Shown: positions 13,435-20,725 of the stretch, piece by piece
How positions within the stretch are numbered: position 1 is the stretch's first letter
Layout of the letters: each line of letters starts with the position of its first letter
NCBI GenBank assembly: GCA_002331465.1
Contig: DCYM01000231.1
Coordinates: 1 to 21,376, forward strand
Source of the DNA: Candidatus Neomicrothrix sp. UBA2110
GTDB lineage: Bacteria > Actinomycetota > Acidimicrobiia > Acidimicrobiales > Poriferisodalaceae
Length of the DNA: 21,376 nucleotides
Direction: 5' to 3'
Program-made: the position numbers and the translations under genes
Notes under the pieces: model-generated
The model's database searches: none
What the model was told of the DNA's origin: nothing
Seen by the model: only the letters and a program-made list of their open reading frames with translations

Positions 13435-15069
13435 ATGACCAGGTCGTGCCACCAGTTTTGGCTCTCAGGTAAGACCGGCTCAACCGCGACCTCTCGCCTG
13501 GTCGCAATCACGGCGCTAGTTCTTCTAACAACCGCTTGTATGGCGGAAGATTCAGCTTCGTCGACTAAGACAAACATCGTTTCAAGTAGCCCGGCTACGG
13601 TCACGTCTTCCATCTTTCAAAGGGCCGCCCCAACTTCTACAAGTTCGCCGTCCCAACCATTGACAACGGCACTACCGGCAACCACTCAACCTCAGAAATC
13701 GCAGTCCACAACCACGACCGAACTCTATGAAGGATGGTGGAATCCAAATGAGGTGCAACGCCCTTGGGGTGAAGCTGTGCAAGGGGTTCTGACTTTTCGA
13801 GGGTCACCAACAAGATCTTGGTACGGACGAGGCCCTGTTCCTTTAATGCCTGAAGTTCTATGGCGATTCCCTGACAACGACAACCTGTGTTCGTTGTCGA
13901 CAACACAGGGGCGAACCACCACCTGGTGCGGGATCGGCTGGACCGGCCAGCCTGCTGTGTGGGAAGTGGGCACCGAAACTTGGCTCGCTGTCGGCGCGTA
14001 CGACCGTGGCATCCACATTCTTGATGGATTGACGGGGCAACCACGACTACCAGCGTTCATCACAGGCGACATCGTCAAAGGTTCCCTCACCGTTGACCCC
14101 GACGGTTTTCCGTTGATCTACAGCGGTTCACGAGACGGGAAACTAAGAATTTTAGCGTTCGACCGCCCTGAGGAACTCGTAGAACTATGGAGTCTTTCCG
14201 GTGATGACGTCAGTCCAGTGATGTGGAACGATGACTGGGACGGGGCCCCGCTAATCCTCAAAGATCATCTGATTACCGGAGGCGAAAACAGTTGGCTGCA
14301 CATTGTCCGTCTGAACCGAGAGCTAGATGATTCAGGTTTAGTTTCAGTGGATCCCGAAATAGTTTTCCAGACACCAGGTTGGGATGACGAACTACTTAGG
14401 GATATAGGAGATAACAACGTTTCAATTGAAAACTCAGTGACAATCTCAGGTAACACCGTTTGGTTCGCAAATTCCGGGGGGCTCGTACAAGGGTGGGACC
14501 TGGAGCCCTTGCTTCGTGGAGAAATGCCAATTCGAAATTTTCGATGGTGGATGGGGGACGACATCGACGCGACAATCGTCGTGGATAAGGATGGCTTCCT
14601 GTACGTTGCGGCCGAATATGAACGCGGTACTTCGCGATCTCGCGAAGTTGGGCAGTTAGTCAAATTAGACCCAAGCACTCCCGAGACTCCTTTGGTTTGG
14701 TCCCTTCACGATGATCGAAAATCTCCGGGCGGTATTTGGGGCACCCCTGCTCTTCACAAAGATGTGCTTTATGTCACAACTAACGGTGGTCAGTTGATGT
14801 CCGTGGATCGCGATTCCGGTCAGGTCCTGTGGTCTAAGCAGCTCGAAGGCCCACTTTGGGGATCCCCGGTGGTTGTTGACGACATCTTGATCATTGGCGA
14901 CTGTGGTGGGTATCTGCGAGCTTTTGGGGTCCAAGACCCACGGATTGAGCCAATAGAAATTTGGCAAATCGAAATCGGTGGATGCATTGAAGCAACCCCT
15001 ACCGTTTGGAACGGGCACATATATATCGGCTCTCGCGAAGGTGGTTTATTCGCTATCGGCGAGCGATGA
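13435..15069 (+). CDS. Secreted PQQ-like beta-propeller lipoprotein
   Basis: A 544-residue protein with a basic N-terminus, a hydrophobic stretch (about 22–34) and a lipobox-like LTTAC (C35), followed by a Ser/Thr/Pro-rich linker (about 38–90). It is probably anchored on the outer face of the membrane. The remainder is built of repeated short strands of the quinoprotein/PQQ-like type, such as GIHILDGLTGQ, GLVQGWDLEP, GQLMSVDRDSGQVLWSKQL, GYLRAFG and GGLFAIGER. These fit a seven- or eight-bladed propeller of the BamB/PQQ_2 superfamily. No PQQ-binding catalytic residues are recognisable, so a binding or scaffold role is as likely as an enzyme. A possible disulfide pair is C.LSTTQGRTTTWC near residue 155. 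It is divergent from, and possibly regulated by, the two-component pair. Confidence 0.8.
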   Translation: MTRSCHQFWLSGKTGSTATSRLVAITALVLLTTACMAEDSASSTKTNIVSSSPATVTSSIFQRAAPTSTSSPSQPLTTALPATTQPQKSQSTTTTELYEGWWNPNEVQRPWGEAVQGVLTFRGSPTRSWYGRGPVPLMPEVLWRFPDNDNLCSLSTTQGRTTTWCGIGWTGQPAVWEVGTETWLAVGAYDRGIHILDGLTGQPRLPAFITGDIVKGSLTVDPDGFPLIYSGSRDGKLRILAFDRPEELVELWSLSGDDVSPVMWNDDWDGAPLILKDHLITGGENSWLHIVRLNRELDDSGLVSVDPEIVFQTPGWDDELLRDIGDNNVSIENSVTISGNTVWFANSGGLVQGWDLEPLLRGEMPIRNFRWWMGDDIDATIVVDKDGFLYVAAEYERGTSRSREVGQLVKLDPSTPETPLVWSLHDDRKSPGGIWGTPALHKDVLYVTTNGGQLMSVDRDSGQVLWSKQLEGPLWGSPVVVDDILIIGDCGGYLRAFGVQDPRIEPIEIWQIEIGGCIEATPTVWNGHIYIGSREGGLFAIGER

Positions 15070-15092
15070 GGCTTCTGTTCTAGGGTTCCGAT

Positions 15093-16163
15093 ATGGATAT
15101 AGGTGTTTGTGTTGCATCACATGTCGGTGACATTGGCTATGTGGTTCGAGCCGAAGAACTCGGGTATTCACATGCTTGGTTAGCGGACAGCCAAATGATC
15201 TGGTCTGACTGTTACGCCGCGCTTGCCTTAGCGGCAGATCGCACGTCAACAATAAACATCGGAACTGGCGTTTCCGTTTCAGCCACTCGGCCCGCGCCGG
15301 TAACAGCATCATCAATAGCCACCATTAACGCTCTGGCGCCTGGTCGCACATTCCTCGGGATCGGGACAGGGAATACGGCCATGAGGATTATGGGGCACAA
15401 ACCCCAGAGAATCGCTGAGTTCGATCAATATTTAGACACTCTTCGTCCACTTCTGCGGGGCGAAGAGGCACAACATCATTTCCAGGGTCAGACCAGCCCT
15501 ATTCGACACATCATGCCTGACAAAGGTTTCGTTAATTTTGATGACCCAATTCCACTTTACGTATCAGGTTTCGGTCCCAAATCACTGGCGTTAGCGGGTA
15601 AACACGGCGACGGCGCCGTTATGTCTATCCCCCCCGACGCTCAGGTCATGGACCGTATGTGGGAGATGATCGAACGAGGAGCATCTGATTCAGGAAGAGA
15701 ATTTGATCGCGATGACTACCTCACCTGCTCCCTCACCACCATTGTTGTGCTCGACGAAGGCGAAACCATCGAAAGCCCCCGGGTGAAAGCAGAGGCTGGC
15801 GCAATGGCGATGGCGTCAATCCACTATTCCTATGACCAGTACCGGCAATACGGACGTCCACCGGGAAGTCGTCTCACAGAAATCTGGGATGACTACACGT
15901 CCATGCTTTCCGACTACGACGCCGAACGAATCCATCAACGAATCCATGCCGGTCACAACTGTTGGGTCATCCCCGAGGAAGAAAGATTCGTAACCTCAAA
16001 ACTTATCGACGCCACTTGCATAGTTGGCACGGCAAGTGAAGTCATTGAGCGGTTGCAACAACTCGAAGAACGTGGCCTCGACCAACTCATGATTCTGCCG
16101 AATTTCGATCCTCGGTACCAGGTTCTTGAGCGAGTCGGAAAGGACATAATTCCGCACGTGTAA
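15093..16163 (+). CDS. LLM-class flavin-dependent oxidoreductase (luciferase-like, possibly F420-dependent)
   Basis: A 356-residue TIM-barrel protein of the bacterial luciferase-like monooxygenase superfamily. Strand 1 is DIGVCVA, followed by AEELGYSHAWLADSQ. Then come the INIGTGVSVSATRPAPVTASS loop, a GRTFLGIGTGNTA cofactor-binding stretch, and IPLYVSGFGPKSLALAGKHGDGAVM in the second half. The actinobacterial setting makes F420 a plausible cofactor, but FMN cannot be excluded from sequence alone and no substrate is evident. The gene starts 23 bp after the propeller lipoprotein on the same strand and could be co-transcribed with it. Confidence 0.88.
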   Translation: MDIGVCVASHVGDIGYVVRAEELGYSHAWLADSQMIWSDCYAALALAADRTSTINIGTGVSVSATRPAPVTASSIATINALAPGRTFLGIGTGNTAMRIMGHKPQRIAEFDQYLDTLRPLLRGEEAQHHFQGQTSPIRHIMPDKGFVNFDDPIPLYVSGFGPKSLALAGKHGDGAVMSIPPDAQVMDRMWEMIERGASDSGREFDRDDYLTCSLTTIVVLDEGETIESPRVKAEAGAMAMASIHYSYDQYRQYGRPPGSRLTEIWDDYTSMLSDYDAERIHQRIHAGHNCWVIPEEERFVTSKLIDATCIVGTASEVIERLQQLEERGLDQLMILPNFDPRYQVLERVGKDIIPHV

Positions 16164-16214
16164 CGGGCGACGGGATACATCCGACATGGGGATTAGCTGA
16201 CCTCGCTGTTAACC

Positions 16215-16249
16215 TTGAGCCTCGTCATTCTCGTGACATATTGCGTCAC
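16215..16249 (+). promoter_or_regulatory. Promoter with overlapping palindrome ahead of rpmB–rpmG
   Basis: A plausible -35 TTGAGC (16215–16220) and -10 CATATT (16237–16242) are 16 bases apart. The perfect 5-bp palindrome GTGAC-7-GTCAC (16233–16249) covers the -10. Predicted transcription would begin about 22 bases before the rpmB ATG. Because both ribosomal proteins below lack zinc-binding cysteines, a zinc-responsive Zur-type operator is a reasonable hypothesis, but the sequence is not a clear match to any Zur box I know. Confidence 0.35.
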
Positions 16250-16270
16250 TCCTCCACCCCGAGATTTCTT

Positions 16271-16507
16271 ATGAGCAACATCTGTCAAGTAACCGGACGT
16301 AGGCCTACCAGTGGCTTCACCGTGTCTCACTCTCATCGTCGTAACAAACGATGGTTTAAACCGAATATCCAGAAGAAAAAGTTTTATGTGCCCAATGAGA
16401 AACGTCACGTGACTTTGACTGTTAGTGCAAAGGGCATCAAGATCATTAACAAGCGCGGGATCGAGTCAGTATTGGCAGATCTTCGCCGGCGTGGGGAGAA
16501 AGTCTGA
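16271..16507 (+). CDS. rpmB: 50S ribosomal protein L28 (form without zinc-binding cysteines)
   Basis: A 78-residue basic protein of the large ribosomal subunit: NICQVTGRRPTSGFTVSHSH, then RRNKRWFKPNIQKKKF, and the C-terminal VSAKGIKIINKRGIESVLADL. Only one Cys is present, so the CxxC pairs of the zinc-binding form are missing. I start at the ATG at 16271 rather than at the TTG at 16241, because L28 begins with MSxxCxVTGK/R. No strong Shine-Dalgarno is visible. Its stop overlaps the rpmG start as TGATG. Confidence 0.95.
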   Translation: MSNICQVTGRRPTSGFTVSHSHRRNKRWFKPNIQKKKFYVPNEKRHVTLTVSAKGIKIINKRGIESVLADLRRRGEKV

Positions 16508-16671
16508 TGGCAAAGAGCGACAAACGGCCAGTTATTAGACTTAAGTCGACGGCCGACACTGGGTATACGTACTCAACGCGTAAGAACAAAACAAACACTC
16601 GCGAACGAATCGAACTAAAGAAATACGACCCGGTAATTCGGAAGCACGTGATCTTTAAAGAGGAACGCTGA
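16507..16671 (+). CDS. rpmG: 50S ribosomal protein L33 (form without zinc-binding cysteines)
   Basis: A 54-residue basic protein, MAKSDKRPVIRLKSTADT through YTYSTRKNKTNTRERIELKKYDP to VIFKEER. This is the standard L33 pattern with the TGYTYxTxKNKxNT core. No cysteine is present, so the zinc-ribbon CxxC pairs of the other L33 form are absent. It overlaps the rpmB stop by one base (TGATG). Confidence 0.95.
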   Translation: MAKSDKRPVIRLKSTADTGYTYSTRKNKTNTRERIELKKYDPVIRKHVIFKEER

Positions 16672-16700
16672 TCCAAGTTCACTAGGTTCTTCACCCAGAT

Positions 16701-17918
16701 ATGGTGGCTGCGAGACCTATTGAAGTATCAGAGCGAGAGGCAAGATCTGTAGCAATTGCTGCTCAGGGGCTCGGCCCGTTCCGTGTGGCCACGCGTCCGG
16801 ATCGACGTCATCTACGCAAGGCGTTCCGAAATATGGGTGTGCTCCAAATTGATGCTGTCAGCGCGGTAGCGCGTTCTCATCTACTTGTATTGAGATCTCG
16901 TGTCGGGGGGTCCCACGATGATTTGTCGGGCTTACTGGAAAGAACCGCTTATACGCATCGAGAGTTAGCTGAATATTGGTGCCACGAAGCGAGTTACTTA
17001 CCGATTCAAGATTGGCCGTTGTTCAGGTGGCGTATGCGTCGGGCGGAACGAGGCGAGCTGTGGAAAGGCATCCGAGAGTTTGCCGCAGAGAATTCAGTGT
17101 TCATTACAAAAGTCGAACGTCAGGTGACAGCAGCTGGTCCAGTTAGCGCTGGACAGTTACAAAAGAGGGGCCGTGGCTCTTCTTGGTGGGGGTGGTCAGA
17201 TTCCAAGATTGCGCTCGAATGGCTTTTTTGGATTGGAAGACTTTCAGTCAGCAAACGAGATAATTTCACTCGTTACTATGACTTATCTGAGCGAGTGCTG
17301 CCGCCGTCAGTCTTTGAACATGTCCCGGCCGAAAATGATGCCCATCTGGAGTTGTTGCGTCGCGCTGCTCGTCATCTAGGAGTAGCTAGCAGTGAAGATC
17401 TTGTCGATTATCACCGCCTCCCCAAAAAAGAGGGTAAAGAGCGGGTTAAGGAGTTAGTAGAGAACAAGGAGCTCATACCTGTTGAAGTTCAGGGTTGGGA
17501 TCGTCCCGGCTACATGGCCGCTGACACCAAATCTGGTCATGTGGTTTCGCGCTCTGTGCTCCTTAGCCCCTTCGACCCCATCGTGTGGTTTCGCCCTAGA
17601 GCGGCTCGACTATTTGGCTTTGAGTATCGATTAGAGATCTACGTCCCCTCCGAGAAGCGCGTGCATGGGTACTACGTCATGCCGTTTCTGTACGAAAACA
17701 ATTTGTCCGCCAGAGTCGACGTGAGAGCAGAACTGAAAACAAAAGTGCTGCATGTCCCCGGCGCCTACGTTGAGCCGGAAGGTCTCGACGATCTTGGAGT
17801 TGAAGCTCTAGCTAACGAACTTCGTTCCCTTGCAACCTGGCGCGGTTTTGAGCACGTTCGCGTGGGTCAACGGGGCAATCTTGCGCGTCGGCTAAGAAGG
17901 GCGATTAAGGCAACATGA
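16701..17918 (+). CDS. Winged-helix DNA glycosylase-like protein (HTH_42; YcaQ/AlkX type with QxD motif)
   Basis: A 405-residue protein of the HTH_42 family. The catalytic QxD motif typical of YcaQ-type interstrand-crosslink and alkyl-base glycosylases is present as Q49-I-D51 within GVLQIDAVSAVARSH, as opposed to the QxQ of AlkZ-type members. The C-terminal signature LLSPFDPIVWFRPRAARLFGF followed by EIYVPSEKRVHGYYVMPFLY is strongly conserved in the family. The role is probably excision of bulky or cross-linked alkylated bases. Start ATG at 16701 lacks a clear Shine-Dalgarno. It is 29 bp after rpmG and overlaps the DUF983 gene by 4 bp (ATGA), so it may share the ribosomal-protein transcript. 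Confidence 0.88.
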   Translation: MVAARPIEVSEREARSVAIAAQGLGPFRVATRPDRRHLRKAFRNMGVLQIDAVSAVARSHLLVLRSRVGGSHDDLSGLLERTAYTHRELAEYWCHEASYLPIQDWPLFRWRMRRAERGELWKGIREFAAENSVFITKVERQVTAAGPVSAGQLQKRGRGSSWWGWSDSKIALEWLFWIGRLSVSKRDNFTRYYDLSERVLPPSVFEHVPAENDAHLELLRRAARHLGVASSEDLVDYHRLPKKEGKERVKELVENKELIPVEVQGWDRPGYMAADTKSGHVVSRSVLLSPFDPIVWFRPRAARLFGFEYRLEIYVPSEKRVHGYYVMPFLYENNLSARVDVRAELKTKVLHVPGAYVEPEGLDDLGVEALANELRSLATWRGFEHVRVGQRGNLARRLRRAIKAT

Positions 17919-18307
17919 AGGTCTTGTTGCGTGGGCTGACTCTCGCCTGTGGAGTGTGCGGCAGTCGAACGTTATTTCGGAAGTGGGGGATGTTCGCAAT
18001 GGTTGATGACTGTCCGCGCTGCGGTCTCCATTTTGAACGCATGGACGGGCACTCGCTAGGGGCAGTAGCGGTAAACACCATGACGAGTTCGGCGTTGGTG
18101 TTAACCGTGGTAGCCCTCGCATTGGTGATAATTGGAACCGACGCTTCAACCTCCACTCTTCTTCTGTTGGCGGCTCCAGCGGGTCTGATATTCCCGATCT
18201 TGTTTGACCCGGTGTCACGGACCCTATGGAACGCCATCGAGTTGTTGATGCGACCACCGCAAGCGAATGAAATTCGAGAAGAGTTTCGCCACATCAAGGT
18301 TCGGTGA
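17915..18307 (+). CDS. DUF983 family zinc-ribbon membrane protein
   Basis: A 130-residue protein with an N-terminal zinc ribbon (C12xxC15 and C33xxC36, as CGVCG and CPRCG, with GMFAMVDDCP between) and two membrane helices (about 54–74 and 80–102). This is the DUF983 layout, including the C-terminal amphipathic tail. The function of the family is unknown; members are found near oxidase genes in some bacteria, but here the gene is coupled to the YcaQ-like glycosylase by a 4-bp overlap. If the ribbon binds zinc, it contrasts with the zinc-free L28/L33 upstream. Confidence 0.82.
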   Translation: MKVLLRGLTLACGVCGSRTLFRKWGMFAMVDDCPRCGLHFERMDGHSLGAVAVNTMTSSALVLTVVALALVIIGTDASTSTLLLLAAPAGLIFPILFDPVSRTLWNAIELLMRPPQANEIREEFRHIKVR

Positions 18308-18392
18308 ATACTGTCTGTCGGGTTGCAATACGACACTGCTCACGCCAGACTTCAACTTCTTGCTGCACGGGTATCCGTTAGCAAGCACGGTT

Positions 18393-18467
18393 GGTCCCGT
18401 GGTGAAGTCTGGAGTTCACGCCGGCCTGTCAAGCCGGAGGTCGCGGGTTCAAATCCCGTCGGGACCG
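18393..18467 (+). tRNA. tRNA-Asp (anticodon GUC), no encoded CCA
   Basis: The acceptor GGTCCCG pairs perfectly with CGGGACC. The anticodon stem CCGGC/GCCGG holds loop CTGTCAA with anticodon GTC, and the T-arm GCGGG/CCCGT carries loop TTCAAAT. The discriminator is G at 18467. The next three bases are CGG, so CCA must be added after processing. The following tRNA starts at 18469, leaving a single spacer base. The 85 bp between the DUF983 gene and this tRNA contain no promoter that I can support. Confidence 0.95.
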
Positions 18468-18468
18468 C

Positions 18469-18541
18469 GGTCGGGTAGCTCAGTCGGCAGAGCGCGCGCC
18501 TGAAAAGCGTGAGGTCACCGGATCGACGCCGGTCCCGACCA
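18469..18541 (+). tRNA. tRNA-Phe (anticodon GAA) with unusual T-loop, no encoded CCA
   Basis: The acceptor GGTCGGG pairs with CCCGACC. The D-arm is GCTC/GAGC, and the anticodon stem CGCGC/GCGTG (one G-U) holds loop CTGAAAA with anticodon GAA. The T-stem ACCGG/CCGGT encloses ATCGACG instead of the usual TTCGAxx, so position 54 is A rather than T. The discriminator is A at 18541, followed by CCC, not CCA. Otherwise the fold is complete, so I call it a working gene with an anomaly. Confidence 0.9.
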
Positions 18542-18552
18542 CCCTAGGGAGT

Positions 18553-18571
18553 CAGGGGTTAATAGCCCCTG
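18553..18571 (+). terminator. Hairpin after the tRNA-Asp/tRNA-Phe pair, probable terminator
   Basis: CAGGGG (18553–18558) and CCCCTG (18566–18571) form a six-base GC-rich stem with a seven-base loop TTAATAG, twelve bases after the tRNA-Phe discriminator. The 3' side reads GCTTTCAGG and lacks a proper T run, so termination efficiency is uncertain. The rest of 18542–18683 is unremarkable apart from the hairpin at the malic enzyme stop. Confidence 0.5.
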
Positions 18572-18676
18572 GCTTTCAGGCATTTTGGGGCACAGCTACG
18601 GCGCCCACTGCGCGACTACTAATGGAATACGCTCACGCGTAGGGCCGCTTCCCCATTTGAGATATGAGCTGCTGTG

Positions 18677-18696
18677 CACCCGTTTATTGGCGGGTG
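18677..18696 (-). terminator. Hairpin spanning the malic enzyme stop codon
   Basis: CACCCG (18691–18696 on the minus strand) and CGGGTG (18677–18682) form a six-base stem around an eight-base loop that contains the TAA stop of the malic enzyme gene. No T tract follows. It could be a weak terminator or mRNA 3'-end stabiliser, or chance. Confidence 0.3.
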
Positions 18697-20084
18697 ACAC
18701 CATCTTCAATAGCTGCAGCGGCGACTGCCTCGGAAACCGCGGGCACTACTGACCGATCAAAAGCAGTAGGGATGATGAGATCTGGCCCCAGGTCATCACT
18801 TGAAATAGCGGCGGCGATTGCCCCAGCCGCAGCTATCTTCATATTTTCAGTGATATCGCTCGCTCTGGCATCAAACGCTCCGCGAAAGATCCCAGGGAAG
18901 GCCAAAACGTTGTTGATCTGGTTTGGATAGTCACTGCGGCCAGTGGCAACAATTGCAGCGATGTCGGAAATTGCTTCAGGGAGAATTTCTGGGTCCGGAT
19001 TCGCCATCGCAAAAACGATGGGCTTATCCGCCATCGCCGCTACGTCATCTCGCGTGACGAGCCCCGGGCCGCTCAATCCCATGAACACGTCCGCTCCGAC
19101 CATCGCGTCAGCGACAGACCCCGTAACGCCATCCGTGTTCGTATTGTGCGCCAACCATTCCTTAGCCGAGTTAAGTCCAGCACGACCGGGATAAATTACG
19201 CCTTGCCTGTCACATACGACAACGTCTCCAATACCTCTTCCCAACAGGATCTTTGCGCAGGCAACCCCCGCTGCTCCGGCACCCAAAATGACACATCGAA
19301 GATTGTTGAGATCTTTGCCTGTGATACGAACCGCGTTCTCCAAGGCCGCTAGAGCAACTACTGCAGTGCCGTGTTGGTCGTCGTGAAACACGGGGATGTC
19401 GAGTGCTTCTCTCAGGGCTGCTTCAACTTCGAACGCTCCCGGCGCAGCAATGTCCTCAAGATTTATGCCACCGAAGGTGGGTGCTAACCGAACTACCGTC
19501 TCAATAATTTGTTCAGGTGTCTCGACGTCCAGGCAGATGGGGAACGCATCCACTCCTGCAAATTCTTTAAAAAGAAGGGCTTTGCCTTCCATTACCGGCA
19601 TAGCGGCGGCCGGTCCTATATCTCCAAGGCCAAGTACGGCCGTGCCGTCGCTAACAATGGCGACTGTGTTTTTTCTTATCGTGAGTTCGTGAGACAGGGC
19701 TTCATCGGCGTGAATAGCCATACATACCCGGGCTACCCCAGGGGTGTAAGCCATTGACAAGTCATCTGCGTCCCGCAAGGGGATGCGACTGATGGTCTCT
19801 AATTTGCCACCTTCGTGCATCTTGAAGGTTCTATCAACGGCACTGATCACTTTGATGCCATTTAATCCGTCGACAGCGGCACATATTTCTTCAACGTGAG
19901 CTTCGCTAGCGGCATCTACGACGACTTCTTCGCGTAAGGAACCAGCGGTCACGGTGAATCCGCGCAAACTACGAATATTTCCCCCGACATCGCCAATGGC
20001 GGTGCACAGCCGCCCAAGGGTGCCTGGTTCGTGAGCAAGCTCTACTTCTAATGTGGCAGAGAAGGCAGCTGTTGGACGCGACAT
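18684..20084 (-). CDS. Malic enzyme with N-terminal ACT domain
   Basis: Oxidative decarboxylation of malate to pyruvate with NAD(P)+ in the cytoplasm. The first 85 or so residues form an ACT regulatory domain (LEVELAHEPGTLGRLCTAI, then GGNIRSLRGF), suggesting amino-acid or other effector control. The catalytic part has Tyr Y113 in YTPGVA, Lys K168 in MEGKALLFK, metal-site residues E210–D211 (NLEDI) and D235–D236 (HDDQHGT), and the dinucleotide-binding GAGAAG (268–273). At 466 residues it is the size of a small bacterial malic enzyme (about 390) plus the ACT domain. The ATG at 20084 follows an AGGAG by five bases. It lies 80 bp behind pyrE and is convergent with the tRNAs. I do not give a symbol, because NAD versus NADP preference is not clear. 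Confidence 0.93.
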   Translation of the reverse strand: MSRPTAAFSATLEVELAHEPGTLGRLCTAIGDVGGNIRSLRGFTVTAGSLREEVVVDAASEAHVEEICAAVDGLNGIKVISAVDRTFKMHEGGKLETISRIPLRDADDLSMAYTPGVARVCMAIHADEALSHELTIRKNTVAIVSDGTAVLGLGDIGPAAAMPVMEGKALLFKEFAGVDAFPICLDVETPEQIIETVVRLAPTFGGINLEDIAAPGAFEVEAALREALDIPVFHDDQHGTAVVALAALENAVRITGKDLNNLRCVILGAGAAGVACAKILLGRGIGDVVVCDRQGVIYPGRAGLNSAKEWLAHNTNTDGVTGSVADAMVGADVFMGLSGPGLVTRDDVAAMADKPIVFAMANPDPEILPEAISDIAAIVATGRSDYPNQINNVLAFPGIFRGAFDARASDITENMKIAAAGAIAAAISSDDLGPDLIIPTAFDRSVVPAVSEAVAAAAIEDGVTRQ

Positions 20085-20141
20085 TGAGTCTCCTGGCGCA
20101 GAGGGGAGCGCTCTATTGTGGCGGGAGAGGAAGCTGGGACC

Positions 20142-20160
20142 AAATGAGGTTACGTCATTT
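20142..20160. repeat. Short AT-rich inverted repeat between pyrE and the malic enzyme gene
   Basis: AAATGA (20142–20147) and TCATTT (20155–20160) are separated by GGTTACG in the 80-bp gap. On the plus strand the repeat is followed by ATTTTTAAGG, but no plus-strand gene needs a terminator here; on the minus strand no T run follows. It could be an operator or a weak terminator for the pyrE transcript. Confidence 0.25.
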
Positions 20161-20164
20161 ATTT

Positions 20165-20725
20165 TTAAGGACCTTCGTATTCAAAACCCAAATCAGGTGC
20201 TGTTAGCAGGGGGAAGAACTTTAATTCGGCTTGTTTGGCCATCGCCTCACAGGTTCCCCCGCGGTCCACGATTGCGATAATCATGACCGGTTCAGCCCCA
20301 AAGGCTCGAACAACTTCAGCTGCCTCGAGTGGTGATACGCCCCGAGTTACAACGTCTTCCATAATTGCTACTCGGTCGCCTTTATATAGGGCGCCGGCGA
20401 TTCTGCCTTCGACTCCGTGGTCTTTAGCTTCTTTACGAATACTGAACGAGCGGAGTGGCTGTCCCCGATCTGCTGCTATCGCGGCTACTCCGTAGGCAAC
20501 TGGGTCGGCTCCCATTGTCAAACCACCAATGGCGTCTATTCCTTCGATTTCGCTAAGGATGATGTCAGCAACCAATTTGATTCCTTGCGGGTGACAGGCG
20601 GTTTGTTTACCGTCAATAAACCAATTGCTCTTGCGGCCCGACTTCAAAACAAAGTCACCAGTACGTACCGCGTGGGTAAGGAGATGATCTTTCAGATTTT
20701 TCCGGGATGGGTCTAGTTCTGTCAT
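20165..20725 (-). CDS. pyrE: Orotate phosphoribosyltransferase
   Basis: Makes orotidine 5'-phosphate from orotate and PRPP in pyrimidine synthesis. In 186 residues it has the N-terminal FVLKSGRKSNWFIDGK segment, GGLTMGADPVA, the catalytic-loop RKEAKDHGVEGRIAG, and the PRPP-binding VAIMEDVVTRGVSPLEA. I start at the ATG at 20725 (MTELDPSRKNLK), which overlaps the purM stop as ATGA. An in-frame ATG four codons upstream (20737) lies inside purM and is less likely. Its coupling to a purine gene ties the two nucleotide pathways on one transcript. Confidence 0.93.
   Translation of the reverse strand: MTELDPSRKNLKDHLLTHAVRTGDFVLKSGRKSNWFIDGKQTACHPQGIKLVADIILSEIEGIDAIGGLTMGADPVAYGVAAIAADRGQPLRSFSIRKEAKDHGVEGRIAGALYKGDRVAIMEDVVTRGVSPLEAAEVVRAFGAEPVMIIAIVDRGGTCEAMAKQAELKFFPLLTAPDLGFEYEGP

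Noticed and set aside
13344..13613. Minus-strand frame of 89 codons starting opposite the lipoprotein signal region
   Set aside because: It overlaps the lipoprotein N-terminus and abuts the regulator start; no motif, and the lipoprotein has a clear signal sequence in its own frame.
18308..18392. tRNA promoter upstream of tRNA-Asp
   Set aside because: Only TTCAAC and TATCCG at poor spacing were found; not convincing.
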